Below, piece after piece: positions 22,366 to 33,839 of a stretch of 64,000 bases of DNA (the first letter of the stretch is position 1; every line of letters starts with the position of its first letter). A model generated the notes under the pieces. That model was not told the DNA's origin and searched no databases. It saw nothing but the letters and a program-made list of their open reading frames with translations. This DNA is from Spongilla lacustris (taxonomy: Eukaryota > Porifera > Demospongiae > Spongillida > Spongillidae): the NCBI GenBank assembly GCA_949361645.1, contig OX442416.1:10359869-10423868 (forward strand), given 5' to 3'. The position numbers and the translations under genes are program-made.

Positions 22366-24524
22366 CTGCTCTATGACTTCGTTTACATTGTTACCTGCAA
22401 AAGGGGGCCGATCTAATTTCATTGGTTAGCGAATTAGCGAATTTGGCTAAGTTTTCCCCCGCCACTGTTTCGCGTGCATATTAGTTTGAGACACTGATCC
22501 ACAAGTTAAACTTTCCCGTCGGATAATGTTAAAGGGTAGTGTTGCCGCGATTCTAATCATATCGTCGATTACGTATTAATGGTCGTAATTAGTATGCCTC
22601 GTCGAGTCATTATATCGACGAATACTCATACCTCATTAAACGTCGATACACGAGCCTAATCGACGACCTAATCAAAAATGGCTCCATAAGGCAGTGGCAA
22701 TAGTATACACGAAGCATTAAGCTTATAATGATTGCACTGCACTGCTGTTTATACGGCTTCTTTGAACCATACAAAGTGCACGCGCGCACAGTCCACGCGT
22801 ATTACTGATAAGAAATAAACGAGTTTTTGATATTGATCTCTCAGTTATGATGAAGTTGTCATACAATTACGGGAAATTTGTGCAAAGGTCTCATAAGTCT
22901 GCTAAAATTGCACGATTGTGTCGTAAAAATGTCACTCAAGTACTGTATATGATTTGCGGGCTCCACAAACTGTCAATTGCTGATAACTACTTGCGTTAGT
23001 CAGTTTCTCCCATGCACATCAAAAATGTGCACACATAGCATATGACCTGTGGGATGTACTTGTAACAGTTTGTGTAGTGTTGCTGAAATTTGAAGAGTTG
23101 TACTACTTGCTATAATTAGTTTATGCATGTACCATGCATATTCCTCCTACATAACTCATTGCACCCATTGTCCTGCTATCATATGCATGGTCCATGGACC
23201 GGCATTGGACTTTGATATATTATAGTATATAAATATGCCCTTGGCACCCAAAGGGTTAAGTGGCATCTTCACTGTCAGCAATAACTGTGAGGAGCAAGTT
23301 GTGCCTTCTGTACATGTGGGTCTTGGTCTTCTAGAAATGCAGCCCACCACTTCACCGCTGTCTGGTGACCAAGACCCACAGAAGGCACAACTGTGAGCCA
23401 AGAGGCTGCATGGTGTGCAGATGTAGAAAGGAGACGTGCTTTGTCTGTGTCAGTTGCAGCTGCAATTACAAGCCCAAAAGAGTGGTCATCCAGCCTCTGA
23501 GACAAGATCCTCCTTAAATAAAACTAGGGAAGCCAAAATATATTCCACAGAGATAGTGAGACCAAAGTATTGAACCTAACAAGGTGAGGGCTGTCACCAG
23601 AAAGACTCAGTGATGTAAAGTATGCTGCACAAGAATAGTGTGACATGAAATTGAAATTTTCATAAGCAATTAATAATCCTTTAATAAATCAAGTGGAAAC
23701 ACCATTTCGTTTGTTGTGTAATAGTGAGTATTTAAATTCAAACATTCATTTTTTTTAATGATCTTTTAGGCTTTTCAAGTTTGATTTGAATATGAGCAAT
23801 ACATGTATTGCAATCAAACTTGAAAAGTGTTGTTATATATGCCACAAAGCTAAAATTTATACCAAATGACTCATCGAAAGTTGGCCTATTAGAAAATAAA
23901 AAGCATGCAGACCTTTTCCGACTAATTCTCCAAAATGTCGGTTCGACAAAAAATGCATTCGATTCTCACGGAAGCGGTGTTACAAAAAATGTACATGTAC
24001 ACATATATACCACACAAATACCACATGCACACCACACATGCACATAGACACACACACTACACACATCACACGCATACACACTGCATATAGACTGATACAC
24101 ACACATACATGTACACACACCACATACACGCGCCTTTTCTTGTAAACTTTCCCATATTTCTTTTGTGCATGCCAAGCCATCCAGTGAGTGTGTGCGTGTT
24201 AGGTATTTAAGAGTTTAATTGTAATGTGTCTGTGTTCATGTGTTCGCATGTACATGTATATGTGTACCACAACAGTAGGTACGGAGCCGATCTCCCATAG
24301 GCAGAAGCTACTAATATTGGCAGGCTGCTCTGAACTCGGCTGGGCAGTCGTCAAGGAGTATGACTTAGCCGACAACTGTTGTTTGGATACACCACTCTAA
24401 GAGCTCATAATGCTGAAGGGTAAGTTGCTGTTTGAGATACCCCTCCACTTGTGTTCCTTGTATTCCTCCTCCTCTCTTTCATGTGTGGGTGTGGTATCTA
24501 TAATAACCACATGTACACACACAT
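22366..24524. other. No gene recognised; contains a hairpin repeat
   Basis: No exon with coding character was found. 23284-23316 and 23370-23396 are complementary (GTTGTGCCTTCTGT...GTGGGTCTTGGTC), forming a hairpin. Parts of 23340-23520 resemble 35560-35700 (TTACAAGCCCAAA, a SWLxVVPS...KWW string on the minus strand), so a shared dispersed repeat is likely. A CA-rich stretch lies at 23998-24130. Confidence 0.5.
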
Positions 24525-24532
24525 ACATACAT

Positions 24533-26295
24533 CACGGCTGTTACGTACGTGCCATTAGGTTTTACAATTAGATTGTGTGAACTGAATTACGGTATATATT
24601 AAAAATGGCGTACACAAACCTCATTATGAAACCTTCAACTTTGGAGGTATTTTATGCAAAAATCATGGAAGAAAAATAAAAACCATTACATGAATGGTGT
24701 CGCACACATATTCGAAATACTACGTAAATATAGGCGCAATTGAAAACAGCTTGTTACAAGATGCTACAGCTTGCGCGCATAAAGGGACTTAACGAGGGGT
24801 TGAAAATAGCAGGTTTTCTAAGCGGTGGTACTCCCAATCCTCCAGATAAATTAGGTTCAAAACCTTTGCACGAAGTAAGCCAGCTGTGGTGAGTATTTCT
24901 ATGCATAAAATAAGTTACTACACGGTCTGTAACGGGTCCTAATTCCTACTTGACCGCTACGCTGTAAATATGAATAATCGAACCGCACACCACAGGATCA
25001 TATATCTATGGAGCCTGCAGTACACATGTGCTCATTGGATGAGTTGCGCAGAGTGTGTGGGTGCGCAAAACCAGCTGCAGGCCTGCAGCTAAAAAAAAAA
25101 AACTATACATGTACCTCTGCATGTATGCAGTGCTCATATTGCAACAGCCATCAGATCCACCCACCAATGTTGTGCAACTGCCTTACACAAGAAACCTTAT
25201 AAATGTGGTCTGAAACCTTATTATGACTGCATGGTACTGGTACAGGAAGGGAAATCCCCTTGCATGTAAGGGTATACCTCCAAAGGCACAATGGCCCCTA
25301 GCTGAGATATCTGGCAACACTCCAGCCCAAGTTGTAGAGCACATCATGACCATAGCACCATTTAAAAAATCCATTCAACCACCATTGGCCAATACACAGC
25401 TACTCTCTGCCATTAGTCAGCTGAACTGTCCAATTTGCCTCAGTGTGTTGAGGTTGCCATATGAAAGACTTGTGTGCACTCGCTGTCTGACTGAATGAGA
25501 GGTTCATTTCGTCCCTGCTGCTATGACACCACTGGAGTGCACACACCTCAGTAAAGCCAGTGTCCTGGTTCAGCTGCTGCTAAATGTTGTGAGAGCTGTT
25601 AACTATGACATACACATACTTGCACTGAACAATCAAGGTGAACAAAGAGGTAATGCCGCTTGTGAATTGTGCATACCATTGCATGTACACAGAATGGTAA
25701 CATTATAAGGAACAGTAAGCTTATTTTTCTTTAACTTGCACTTACAGCCGTTGACTTTGGCTCCTGTAACAGTGCCAAAAGCGCCCATCACATAGTTGAG
25801 CAAACGCACACGTCAGTAGGCGTCGAGTGCTTAAGCTCCACAGGACACGTAATGAATCGGCGTTAAAAAGCAACTTACTAGTATTCCGATGTTCACAACT
25901 CACACACTAAATCGATTAGTGACGTATTGACGACAAAAACTCAAAGAACAAACTCTGCTTACTATCCCTTATCGTTTTCACACAAAATCATGTGGAGGTT
26001 TAGCCAAAAACATGAAATGTTCACACGACGTCTTACGAGGATCCTCCCGTTAATCTGTGTAGCCGAAGTCCAAAATTTTTTAATGACTAACAAAAATGCA
26101 CCGACGTTTGCCAACTGCTTTCTCTGTCCACCTGTCCTGTTACTACGTGAAACCTGGCGATTAAACGCCTAGAAAAAGGGTTTCTTTCCAAGGTAGGCGT
26201 TGCTATGGAACAAATTAGCCATGTTGCTAGGTACTTAATATTCACAGTGGGCGTGAACCTAATGTCCACGTTTCAATGGAATTGTAACAGCCGTG
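24533..26295. mobile_element. DNA transposon with CACGGCTGTTAC inverted ends and ACATACAT duplication
   Basis: Ends CACGGCTGTTAC (24533-24544) and GTAACAGCCGTG (26284-26295) are perfect complements. ACATACAT flanks both sides (24525-24532 and 26296-26303), compatible with an 8-bp target duplication, with the caveat that it is a simple sequence. The interior contains a decayed zinc-binding/RING frame on the plus strand (25008-25680). Termini beginning CAC recall Transib/RAG-type ends, but those make 5-bp duplications, so the superfamily is open. Confidence 0.6.
25008..25680 (+). pseudogene. Degenerate zinc-binding/RING reading frame, resembling RAG1-like N-terminal regions
   Basis: Plus-strand pieces in different frames: MEPAVHMCSLDELRRVCGC and a CxxC...IHPPMLCNC stretch (25008-25199), then a 91-aa frame (25223-25495) with VEHIMTIAPF and the RING-like CPICLSVLRLPYERLVCTRC, a TGA, then RPCCYDT in another frame and a HLSKASVLVQLLLN tail (25545-25600). 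The order (Cys-pair, IHPP-C-x-C, spacer, RING CxxC...CxxC...CxCC) is what I recall of RAG1-like N-terminal proteins of cnidarians and other invertebrates. At least two frame breaks make it a pseudogene or an unrecognised split gene. Similarity is by eye only. Confidence 0.45.
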
Positions 26296-26303
26296 ACATA
26301 CAT

Positions 26304-28800
26304 GTACATGCACATATCCACACATTACCGATCTACCTTTAGAACAAACATGACAGCTGCACCAAGATTCAATCTGGTATTGGAAACTTATGTTTATATA
26401 TTTTCTTCATTTATGTTTCAGTGTCCGAAGCATGCAGAGAAGACCCATGCAATCGTTGTATATAGGCTCTTAAGTTCAGACATGTTTATAGATTAGGTGT
26501 ACCGGTATGTTGTAAAAGTTTCAATTGAGCTGTTGTATTGAAATCAATTTATGTTGCATGTGTCATAAGATTATGGCGCATAAATGATCTATATATCTGT
26601 CGAACGCTCAAAAGTGTGCTGTGGCAACATGCAACAATGCATGAATCCAACTTTTACTGTTCTAGCTGTTGTGCATTCATGTACATGTAGAGTCAGTGTC
26701 GATGTCTTACACAATATTTTAGGACCTCCTTTCCTATACATACATGTAGGTCCAGCGGATCACGTGATACTCATGTTTTATTAATTTGGTTGGCAAGTGT
26801 AATGGACGGCGTACTAAAATCTGGCTGCCAAAGTCGTTACAAGCAGAAATTGGAACGCGATATGTCGTTGTGGCCATGGAAAGAGTTAGCCTGGTACCCA
26901 AACAAATGAACTAGGAAAGAGTATGGGCATATTTTACATTAAAGAACTGCATGGCACTTATACCCAGGAGCAGCTGCTTTCATGCCAGCAGCACGAAGCC
27001 TACAATTTATTCGAGTCTTCTGTCTACGTAATAGCATTCGTACTGCGTGGTATCACTAGTATAGGGATCAAACTGTCAAAGCTCAAAGCCCTATAGCCAG
27101 CGCACTTGGCTGATATTGCACGATGACGCGAAGCTTGGATGATAGCTAAGCCAGACCTGACGGTTCTATTCTTTCTGGTCACTGCACATGCATGGCTGGG
27201 TAAGTGTTTAATCTTTCTTGCTTCCTAAACGAGAACACAGTCAGGACGAAGTCTACATCACTGCTGGGTCTGGGGACCCGACGGATGTTTATACTGGTAG
27301 GTTTTCCTGAGCGTAAACTGACACAGTGAATCTGAAGCGCTCGATCCCACATGGGAATGACACATACATACCAGATACAATATATAGTCACCACAGATCC
27401 GCGAGTGTACTATGGGCATCCTGTAGTTGGGCGTAGCCCGACCATACGCCACGGTCTGCTACGGCCAACCAGTTCTACCTTTTATCTATTTCTGTTGTCA
27501 GGAATGGTTCTTAGATGTAAAACGATAGAATCCAAGGCTAGAACGTTCACGAGGGCGACTTCTACAACCATCGCACAGCAACTACTAAGTAACCATAGAT
27601 ATTAGACTGATATCTACAACAATAAATTTGCCAACCTAATTTTGATTTTGGTCACGTGCATGAGTATAAATTGTTCCTTCCTGCATGCCCCCAGCTCAAT
27701 AAATATAAATACATGTGTAGATGTACATGCAGTCGAAGGGGCCTGGTGTCAAAGCTATAAAACATGCAAGGTTTTACAAGCTAAACTGGTGCACATATGG
27801 TTACAGATAAAACTTCGTATACTGTGATAGCACGGCTCGATCGTTTTGCGAGTACCGTACCTTAAGGATTGAAGCCTTACTCTTCTTCTAGGCCCGATCC
27901 TAAAAGGACTTGTACTACAACTTTAATTCCTACAAGGCAAGCCCTTCCTTGTAAATCGAAGTGTTCAGTTCGATATTCAGGCCTAGTGTAGTCTAGGACA
28001 ATGGAGCAAGTACACATGAAATCATTTGGTACGAATTCAAGATGATTATTCTACAATATTAAAACGATTGGTTTCAATTTTAAACCAAGCCACGTTTAAA
28101 CCAAAACGCTAGCGTTTAACATTAAACCAATATATTGGTTTAAAATTTTGGTTATAACAGGAAGCCAAATCTAATTTAAACCATTGGGTTAAAAAACCTT
28201 GGTTTACCGTAGCGACCAATTTATTTGCAGTGCACTATTAAGGTAATTCTGCAGTTTATACATCTTTAAAATGTTTTCCCACACAAAAAGACCAAGTGGG
28301 AAAAATTAACCACAAACAGTTAATTGTTGTTGTAGTCACTTATTTGTTTCAAGCTCTCTATTCATCAATTTGACCTTGCCTTTCTTACTGGTCACGGTTA
28401 GGGTAGTTATCAGATCCATCGATAAGCCTGTAGCATTGCTTCAGCACCCCCAAGCACCCCGTTGTCTACACTGATGTATGGCCTTGAATGAAAAACCAGG
28501 AGCCGGTGTTATTACCTAAAATCTCATCTGAGCATGCTCACATTTAAGCTTGTACAGGAGGTGCTATGTGGTGCTTTTGGCATTCTACAAATTTTACTAT
28601 CTGCATAATCATTTCTGGTGGCTATTTCAGCCAGCATGTATATACTATACATGTATATATCAGCATGACTATGCTATAATCATATAAGAGGATAATTTAT
28701 ATCTCAAAGGCAAATAATACTATATACATCAGTATACGACAGAGAGCCCATCATAAAACCATGCTTCGTTTATTTCTCCACAGCTTAGGCCCTATACTGC
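26304..28800. other. No gene recognised; palindromic TTTAAACC repeats at 28055-28205
   Basis: Short open frames here lack splice-consistent context or recognisable motifs. At 28055-28205 the words TTGGTTTAAA and TTTAAACCAA alternate in both orientations, forming a fold-back MITE-like block. GTTGGGCGTAGCCCGACC at 27425-27442 recurs at 30339-30404. Confidence 0.5.
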
Positions 28801-29307
28801 ATGCATGCATGTAAATGTGCTCCTTTCAAGATATCTTATCCTGAGACTGATCATGATCACTCTTCTGAGTCTTCTCACTTGAACACAACCAAACATTACT
28901 TTAACCTTCTCCCTGGGCTCTGCATGGAATTCTCTTCTACATATCAACCTCAAGAGATCCTTAAGGAACGACTTGTACAGCTTGTACTGGAACTATACTA
29001 TTTGAAGAAGTATGACCCATATACTGATATACTTGGTACAGAGCATGAAAACAGATCAGTTTCTGTTCCCTATAATAGATGGTGTTTTATGTTACGAACA
29101 AAGCATACACGCGCCGCACGAGCAAGTCAGGATATTCTTGGATATACTTTCTCGCATTGTAGGTGTATTTTACCCTTCTCTTTTTTAAGCACGAGTGGCT
29201 TAATTAACTTAATGAGTCCATACAGCCACATATGCACTCTTGCTCCTGCTCCTGGTATTAGTGAAAGCAATGTACAGATAAAGGCTATATTAACGCTAAT
29301 ACCGTGA
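28801..29307 (+). CDS. Hypothetical 168-aa reading frame
   Basis: The longest non-repetitive single frame outside the receptor exons. It begins MHACKCAPFKISYPETDHDH and ends at TGA 29305-29307. I recognise no domain. There is a moderately hydrophobic C-terminal half (SFLSTSGLINLMSPYSHICTL). No splice sites or codon periodicity stand out, so it could be a chance frame or an exon of an unrecognised gene or element. Confidence 0.2.
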   Translation: MHACKCAPFKISYPETDHDHSSESSHLNTTKHYFNLLPGLCMEFSSTYQPQEILKERLVQLVLELYYLKKYDPYTDILGTEHENRSVSVPYNRWCFMLRTKHTRAARASQDILGYTFSHCRCILPFSFLSTSGLINLMSPYSHICTLAPAPGISESNVQIKAILTLIP

Positions 29308-29414
29308 CTCTCGATTCTGATTGGCGCGCCAACATTCCGGCAACTTCAGCTATAATGCTTACTGGGTCTGGGTACGAGACTAAAAGGCTGGGTTGGTTTT
29401 TGCCTCAGACCGAT

Positions 29415-31000
29415 ATAATGTCCCCCTGGAAAAAGTGTCCCCCCGGACACTATAATCTAGGGTATATTGTCCCCCCCCCCCCCCCCCCCCCAATAGTATA
29501 GTAGCACAACAAAGGGGGTGGTGGTGGGGTGCCAGAATGGGAGCTGGTTGTACTCTGCATGGATGGTAGTTATCCAACTGGGTATTCCAAAGACCAAAAG
29601 CGATCATTCAGCTGCAGAAGAAAAGCGAAGCTTAACTTTCGAGTCAAATCTGGTGTCCTTATATCATGCATGCCTCTTCGGTTTCGGCGGAAGAACGGCG
29701 AAGGAGGAGAGTAATAACAGCAGAAGAAGAGCGTCATCGCGTCATCACAAGCACTAACTGTCATGCATCTGTTGAAGGTAAGCATCGTGGTGATATACAG
29801 TGTATGTCGGAGCTGGCTAGATCCATTAGAAACTGTATACTGTAGATGTATTTGAACGCAAAGTACGATTGATAATAGATCCTGTTTTACTATCAAACTG
29901 CATTTGGGGAGGGACAAAACTCTGGAGAAGGTTACCTCGAGATTATTCCGGAAGATCAGTATGATTGATGATACCGGGTATATACATCAGTTTGATACCT
30001 GCCAGCGAGCTAATTACACCAACTTTTCCACCCTATTCAGTCCAGTGGAGTCTAAAACGTTGAACCAGGTAGAATTGCAATCGCATATTTTTTTGTGTAT
30101 GTGTCATGCAGCCCCCAATTTATTATTATTTTAAAGTTAGAAGGCTCAATATGCATTTCATGAGGGCAAATGCAAAGCCATCCTCTCAGTTGGTCTGCAA
30201 TGCAAATTACCGCGCACTAGTGTTAACCTTTCCAGAGGCGGCACCAGCATCTACCATGGGGAGGGGCCAAGCACACGAGGGGCGCCAAAAGGGGGCGTGG
30301 CTTACGATACTTTAGATACGCGCGTAACCGTTTGACTTAGTTGGGCGTAGCCCGACCTTCGCGTATCCGCCAATACGCGAAGGTCGGGCTACGCTCAACT
30401 ACGTTTGACTCTGGATTGTTGTTAATAATGCATGCGAGCGAGCGCTAGAAGCTAAATTATGCTCCGCATTTTTGTAGTCTCTTTTATATGTAGTCATTGA
30501 TGATAGTTTTAGGGATTGAGGGTGGGGGAAGGGGGGCGCCATAGCCTGGGGAGGAGGGTGGGGGGGGGGGGGGCCAAGGCCCCTGGCCCCCCCCCCCCCC
30601 CTCCCCCTTCGGCCGCCTATGCTTTCGCGTGGAACGACAGGAATTCATATACAAATCCTACTTGTATCCAACAGTCATTGGTTATCATCATTATTAGAGT
30701 CTATGTAAGCCTGGAGTAGTAAATATTTTTGACAGCATGAGTGGAAAGGACAGTTAAGGACCTATACCCGCGGAACAAACAACATCACGCGGTCTGTACT
30801 CCCCTAATTCTCAGAGGGGGACAATATAATCTAGGTTATAGTGTCCGGGTGGGGGGACAGTTTCACCAGTGGGGGGACATTATATGCTAGGGTATATTGT
30901 CCGTGGGGGACAATATAGCCTAGGCTATATTGTCCGGGGGACATTATACCCTAGCCAGGCTAGGCCCTAGGCTATATTGTCCGGGGGGACAATATATACT
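29415..31000. repeat. Palindromic TGTCCCCC...TATATTGTCC repeats, hairpins and poly-G/C tracts
   Basis: 29418-29492 and 30816-30998 are built from GGGGGACAATATA, CTAGG and TATATTGTCC words in alternating orientation; a related block is at 38637-38732. 30339-30404 is a hairpin of GTTGGGCGTAGCCCGACCTTCGCG and its complement around a CGTATCCGCCAATACG loop. Long G or C runs occur at 29471-29491, 30551-30573 and 30587-30602. No gene recognised. Confidence 0.6.
29518..29757 (+). pseudogene. Integrase zinc-binding-type fragment
   Basis: The segment around 29570-29660 encodes YSKDQKRSF...RRKAK and a FRVKSGVL motif across two frames. This is similar to the YTSDCSKDQKRAFRRK...LERGILYY stretch at 61922-62100. 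I recall this SKDQKRxFRRK...GxLYY arrangement upstream of the H2C2 zinc-binding part of retroelement-derived integrases. Frame is broken; no integrase core follows. Confidence 0.35.
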
Positions 31001-31099
31001 ACGACACCGGTACCGACCCCCTCCGGCCCCTCCCTCTCCCCGTCCCCAGAACGAGGTCACTATCGATCACAACATGCAATTTTTTTAAATTATTATTTA

Positions 31100-31161
31100 C
31101 CCCATGCATTGCATGCGCATGCAATGTATGAACATGGTATTTCCAATAATACCGCGTGTAA

Positions 31162-31202
<41 letters not shown>

Positions 31203-31570
31203 CGATAAAAGGTCGATAAAAGGTGACCTTTCATGATGCAAGGCAATTTCATCTATTACATAATATTATCGCTACGCGTATGCATAAATATTCTACATAA
31301 ATATTATGTAATAGATGATATTGCCTTGCGTCACGAAAGGTCACCTTTTATCGACCACCCCCCCTTATACGGTATTGAATGATATTGCCTTGCGTCACGA
31401 AAGGTCGACCCCCCCCCCCCCCCCCCCCCCCTTATTGAATGATATTGCCTTGCGTCACGAAAGGTCACCTTTTATCGACCCCCCCCCCCCCCCCCCCCCC
31501 CTTCCCTTATACGGTACATATTGGAAATACCTCATCAATCATGTTCATACATTGCATGCATGCATGCATG
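31100..31570. mobile_element. Nested inverted-repeat element with 40-base poly-G tract
   Basis: Outer complements: GCAATGTATGAACATGGTATTTCC near 31118 and GGAAATACCTCATCAATCATG near 31528. Inner complements: GATAAAAGGTGACCTTTCATGATGCAAGG at 31216 and CCTTGCGTCACGAAAGGTCACC at 31323. The block GATATTGCCTTGCGTCACGAAAGGTC is then repeated directly at 31381 and 31441. Poly-G at 31159-31200 and poly-C at 31409-31430 and 31480-31501 sit at the junctions. Confidence 0.6.
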
Positions 31571-32152
31571 GGGTATCTGGGCGGGTCACTCTTTAAAGTA
31601 TGAATAAAGAGCATGAGTGGGAGTGAAGATAGCGTGGGAGTGATGAGTGCTTCTAACCCAAAGCACATATATGAGATTGCTTATGTAGATATGCACATAC
31701 AACTGGTAGGAAAATCCACATACATGTACACTCACAAACTGATGGTACCAAATCATCAGATGTTGATGTATTGCACATGCTGCGGTGAAGACTTATCCCA
31801 TTTTTAGCAATATGATGACCCAGCAATGCAACAATAAAGTCATGATGTCACTAAGGAATGCAATGAATACTACTATTAGGGGGTGGACCCATTATATCAT
31901 ATTTCATCATAACTTGTTACAATGAGCATGCAGACATTCAAGCTGTTATTCACACAACACCAAAGGTGACCACAGGCAAGAATAAAAAAGAAAAATGTAC
32001 ATGTACAGTAAACAGAACATATTGGACACTACAAAAAAAAAAAAAAAGCAACAGATCCTGAATAGATATGAGTGCACACGATAGACATAGACCTCTTGTT
32101 GCTTCTTGTTTTAATTCATGATAATATGTATATGTATAATGGCCCCTGCTGT

Positions 32153-33129
32153 TCACGCTCTTTTGTGCCATTTGCTGGACAGCAAGGACAGGACAAACCT
32201 GACCACCAGCGTGTAGATCTTGCCCAGAAACAGAAGGCACAGTGTTTGGTGGAAAAGTGCGATGATTCTGTAGTAGGGTCCCCTGAAGGGGTCTGCACCG
32301 GCTGGACACAGCAGAAAGTTCAAGTTCACATGAGTGAGCTAAATGTACAACAGCAAAAGAATATACAAAAGGAATGAAAATACGAAGAAAAAAAAAAGAA
32401 GAGAATAGGGTTAATTCATGTGTGTGGCCGGCCATGCATAGGATCACTCACAAAGGCCAGAGGGGTCATGATGTAGCTGTGGTGTACCGTGAACAATATA
32501 TTAGCAAAGAAACACCACGCCCATTCGTTGAAGGGTTCAAGACAATTTGGACCTGGGGAATGAGGCATGAAATGAAGGGGGAGGGGGATGAGGGGGAGAG
32601 TGGAGAGGGAAGGAAAGGGGGAGAGAGAGTGGAGAGAAGGTATAGGGGAAGGAGAGGGGGGATGAGGGGGAGAGTGGAGAGAAGGTATAGGGAAGGAGGA
32701 CGGGAGATGAGGGGGAGAGTGGAGAGGGGGGATGAGGGGGAGAGTGAAGTGAAGGTATAGGGGAAGGAGGACGGGAGGTGAGGGGTGAGGGGAAGAAGGA
32801 GTGAGGGGAGTAAGGAATGAAGGGAGAATTTGGAAAGAAGGGAGAGGGGAAGGAGGAGAGTGGTATGGAGAATGATCAGGGAACACTTCTTATTTACCCC
32901 AGGTGTAGATAAGGTAAGGAGGGACCACGAAGAAGATGATGAGGTGTTGTAGATAATAATTGAATACCTCACCAGGGAGCTGAAGATATCAGAGGTAGAG
33001 AGAGTGAGTGTGCGCACATGTGTGTGTGTGTGTATGTGTGTGTGCGTGTTGTGTGCGTGTGTGTCTGTGTGTGCGCACATGCATGTGTGTGCGTGTGTGT
33101 GTGCGTGGTGTGTGCGTGTGTGTGTGCGT

Positions 33130-33211
<82 letters not shown>

Positions 33212-33830
33212 TGTGTCTTCTTACCACTCTGGAGTCTGTTTCTGGGAATACAAGAGCAAGTGCAGCTCCATATATGTAATGAACCAACAACCTTGGTGAA
33301 AAGGGTCAAGGGGGCATGTAACGTCATTAGGCGACGGCGCGTCGTCTATAAACTCGAATCAGTCAAATGTCTCACCTCAAAACGGCATACGTGCGTCTTC
33401 CTGGCTTGGACAACAACAAGTAAATCTGTTAAATATAGAGGTTTGACAAACGTGAAATTCGACACCGCGCTCACTGTCTCTGAGCTACTGGTACCTCTAA
33501 AATAGTGCACACGTGACACGGGTTTAGAAGGTAGAGTAACTGCCGCGAGACAACCTTGTAGACAATCTCTATACCAAAGACGGTGGACAAAACTACCAAT
33601 AGTACTTTCTTGAAGACCGGGTCCTTCCTGGTAGAGGTCACCTGGGCTGGCAAGGTGTAGGTCTTGATACCGCACACGGCAAACAGGATCACCAGAGCCG
33701 TGGAGAGCAATGTTTCAAAAAGGATCAGGCCCTTCGAGAGGTAAGCCACACACTCGGGCCCACCGTTGCCCGGAATGTTAGCTTGGATCCCGCCATAGAG
33801 AATACCTCCTATCGCAGAAGCTATATTCAT
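32153..33830 (-). CDS. TMEM164: TMEM164 homologue, complete seven-exon gene
   Basis: Exons on the minus strand: 33495-33830, 33376-33425, 33225-33291, 32898-32979, 32452-32552, 32199-32338, 32153-32174. Phases join as 0, 2, 0, 1, 0, 2, giving 265 aa and TGA at 32153-32155. The ATG at 33828-33830 aligns with the usual family start. Landmarks: LYGG and GNGGPEC (residues 11-27), a hydrophobic segment, FGIE, YLLNPCH (Cys105), then IYLL, GAALALVFP, NYYLQHLIIFFVVPPYLIYTW, the VHHSYIM segment, HVNLNFLLCP, DPFRGPYYRI and a hydrophobic end. TMEM164 is a multi-pass membrane protein reported to act as an acyltransferase making ether phospholipids; the Cys of NPCH is the proposed active residue and is present. 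Human protein is slightly longer (about 297 aa). A minus-strand ATTAAA at 32110-32115 could be the poly(A) signal. Confidence 0.9.
32560..32845. repeat. Purine-rich minisatellite in TMEM164 intron 4
   Basis: Imperfect copies of GGGGGATGAGGGGGAGAGTGGAGAGAAGGTATAGGGGAAGG on the plus strand, i.e. a strong pyrimidine tract upstream of the exon 5 acceptor on the coding strand. Confidence 0.85.
33012..33214. repeat. (GT)n microsatellite in TMEM164 intron 3
   Basis: About 200 bases of GT with GTGC interruptions in the left part; starts 10 bases beyond the exon 3 donor on the minus strand. Long open frames across it (CVCV or THTH) are artefacts. Confidence 0.95.
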
Positions 33831-33839
33831 CTTTGTTAG

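Noticed and set aside
32466..33505. Frames rich in THTH or CVCV up to 274 aa
   Set aside because: They cross the (GT)n microsatellite; the genuine signal here is TMEM164 exons 3 and 4 on the minus strand.
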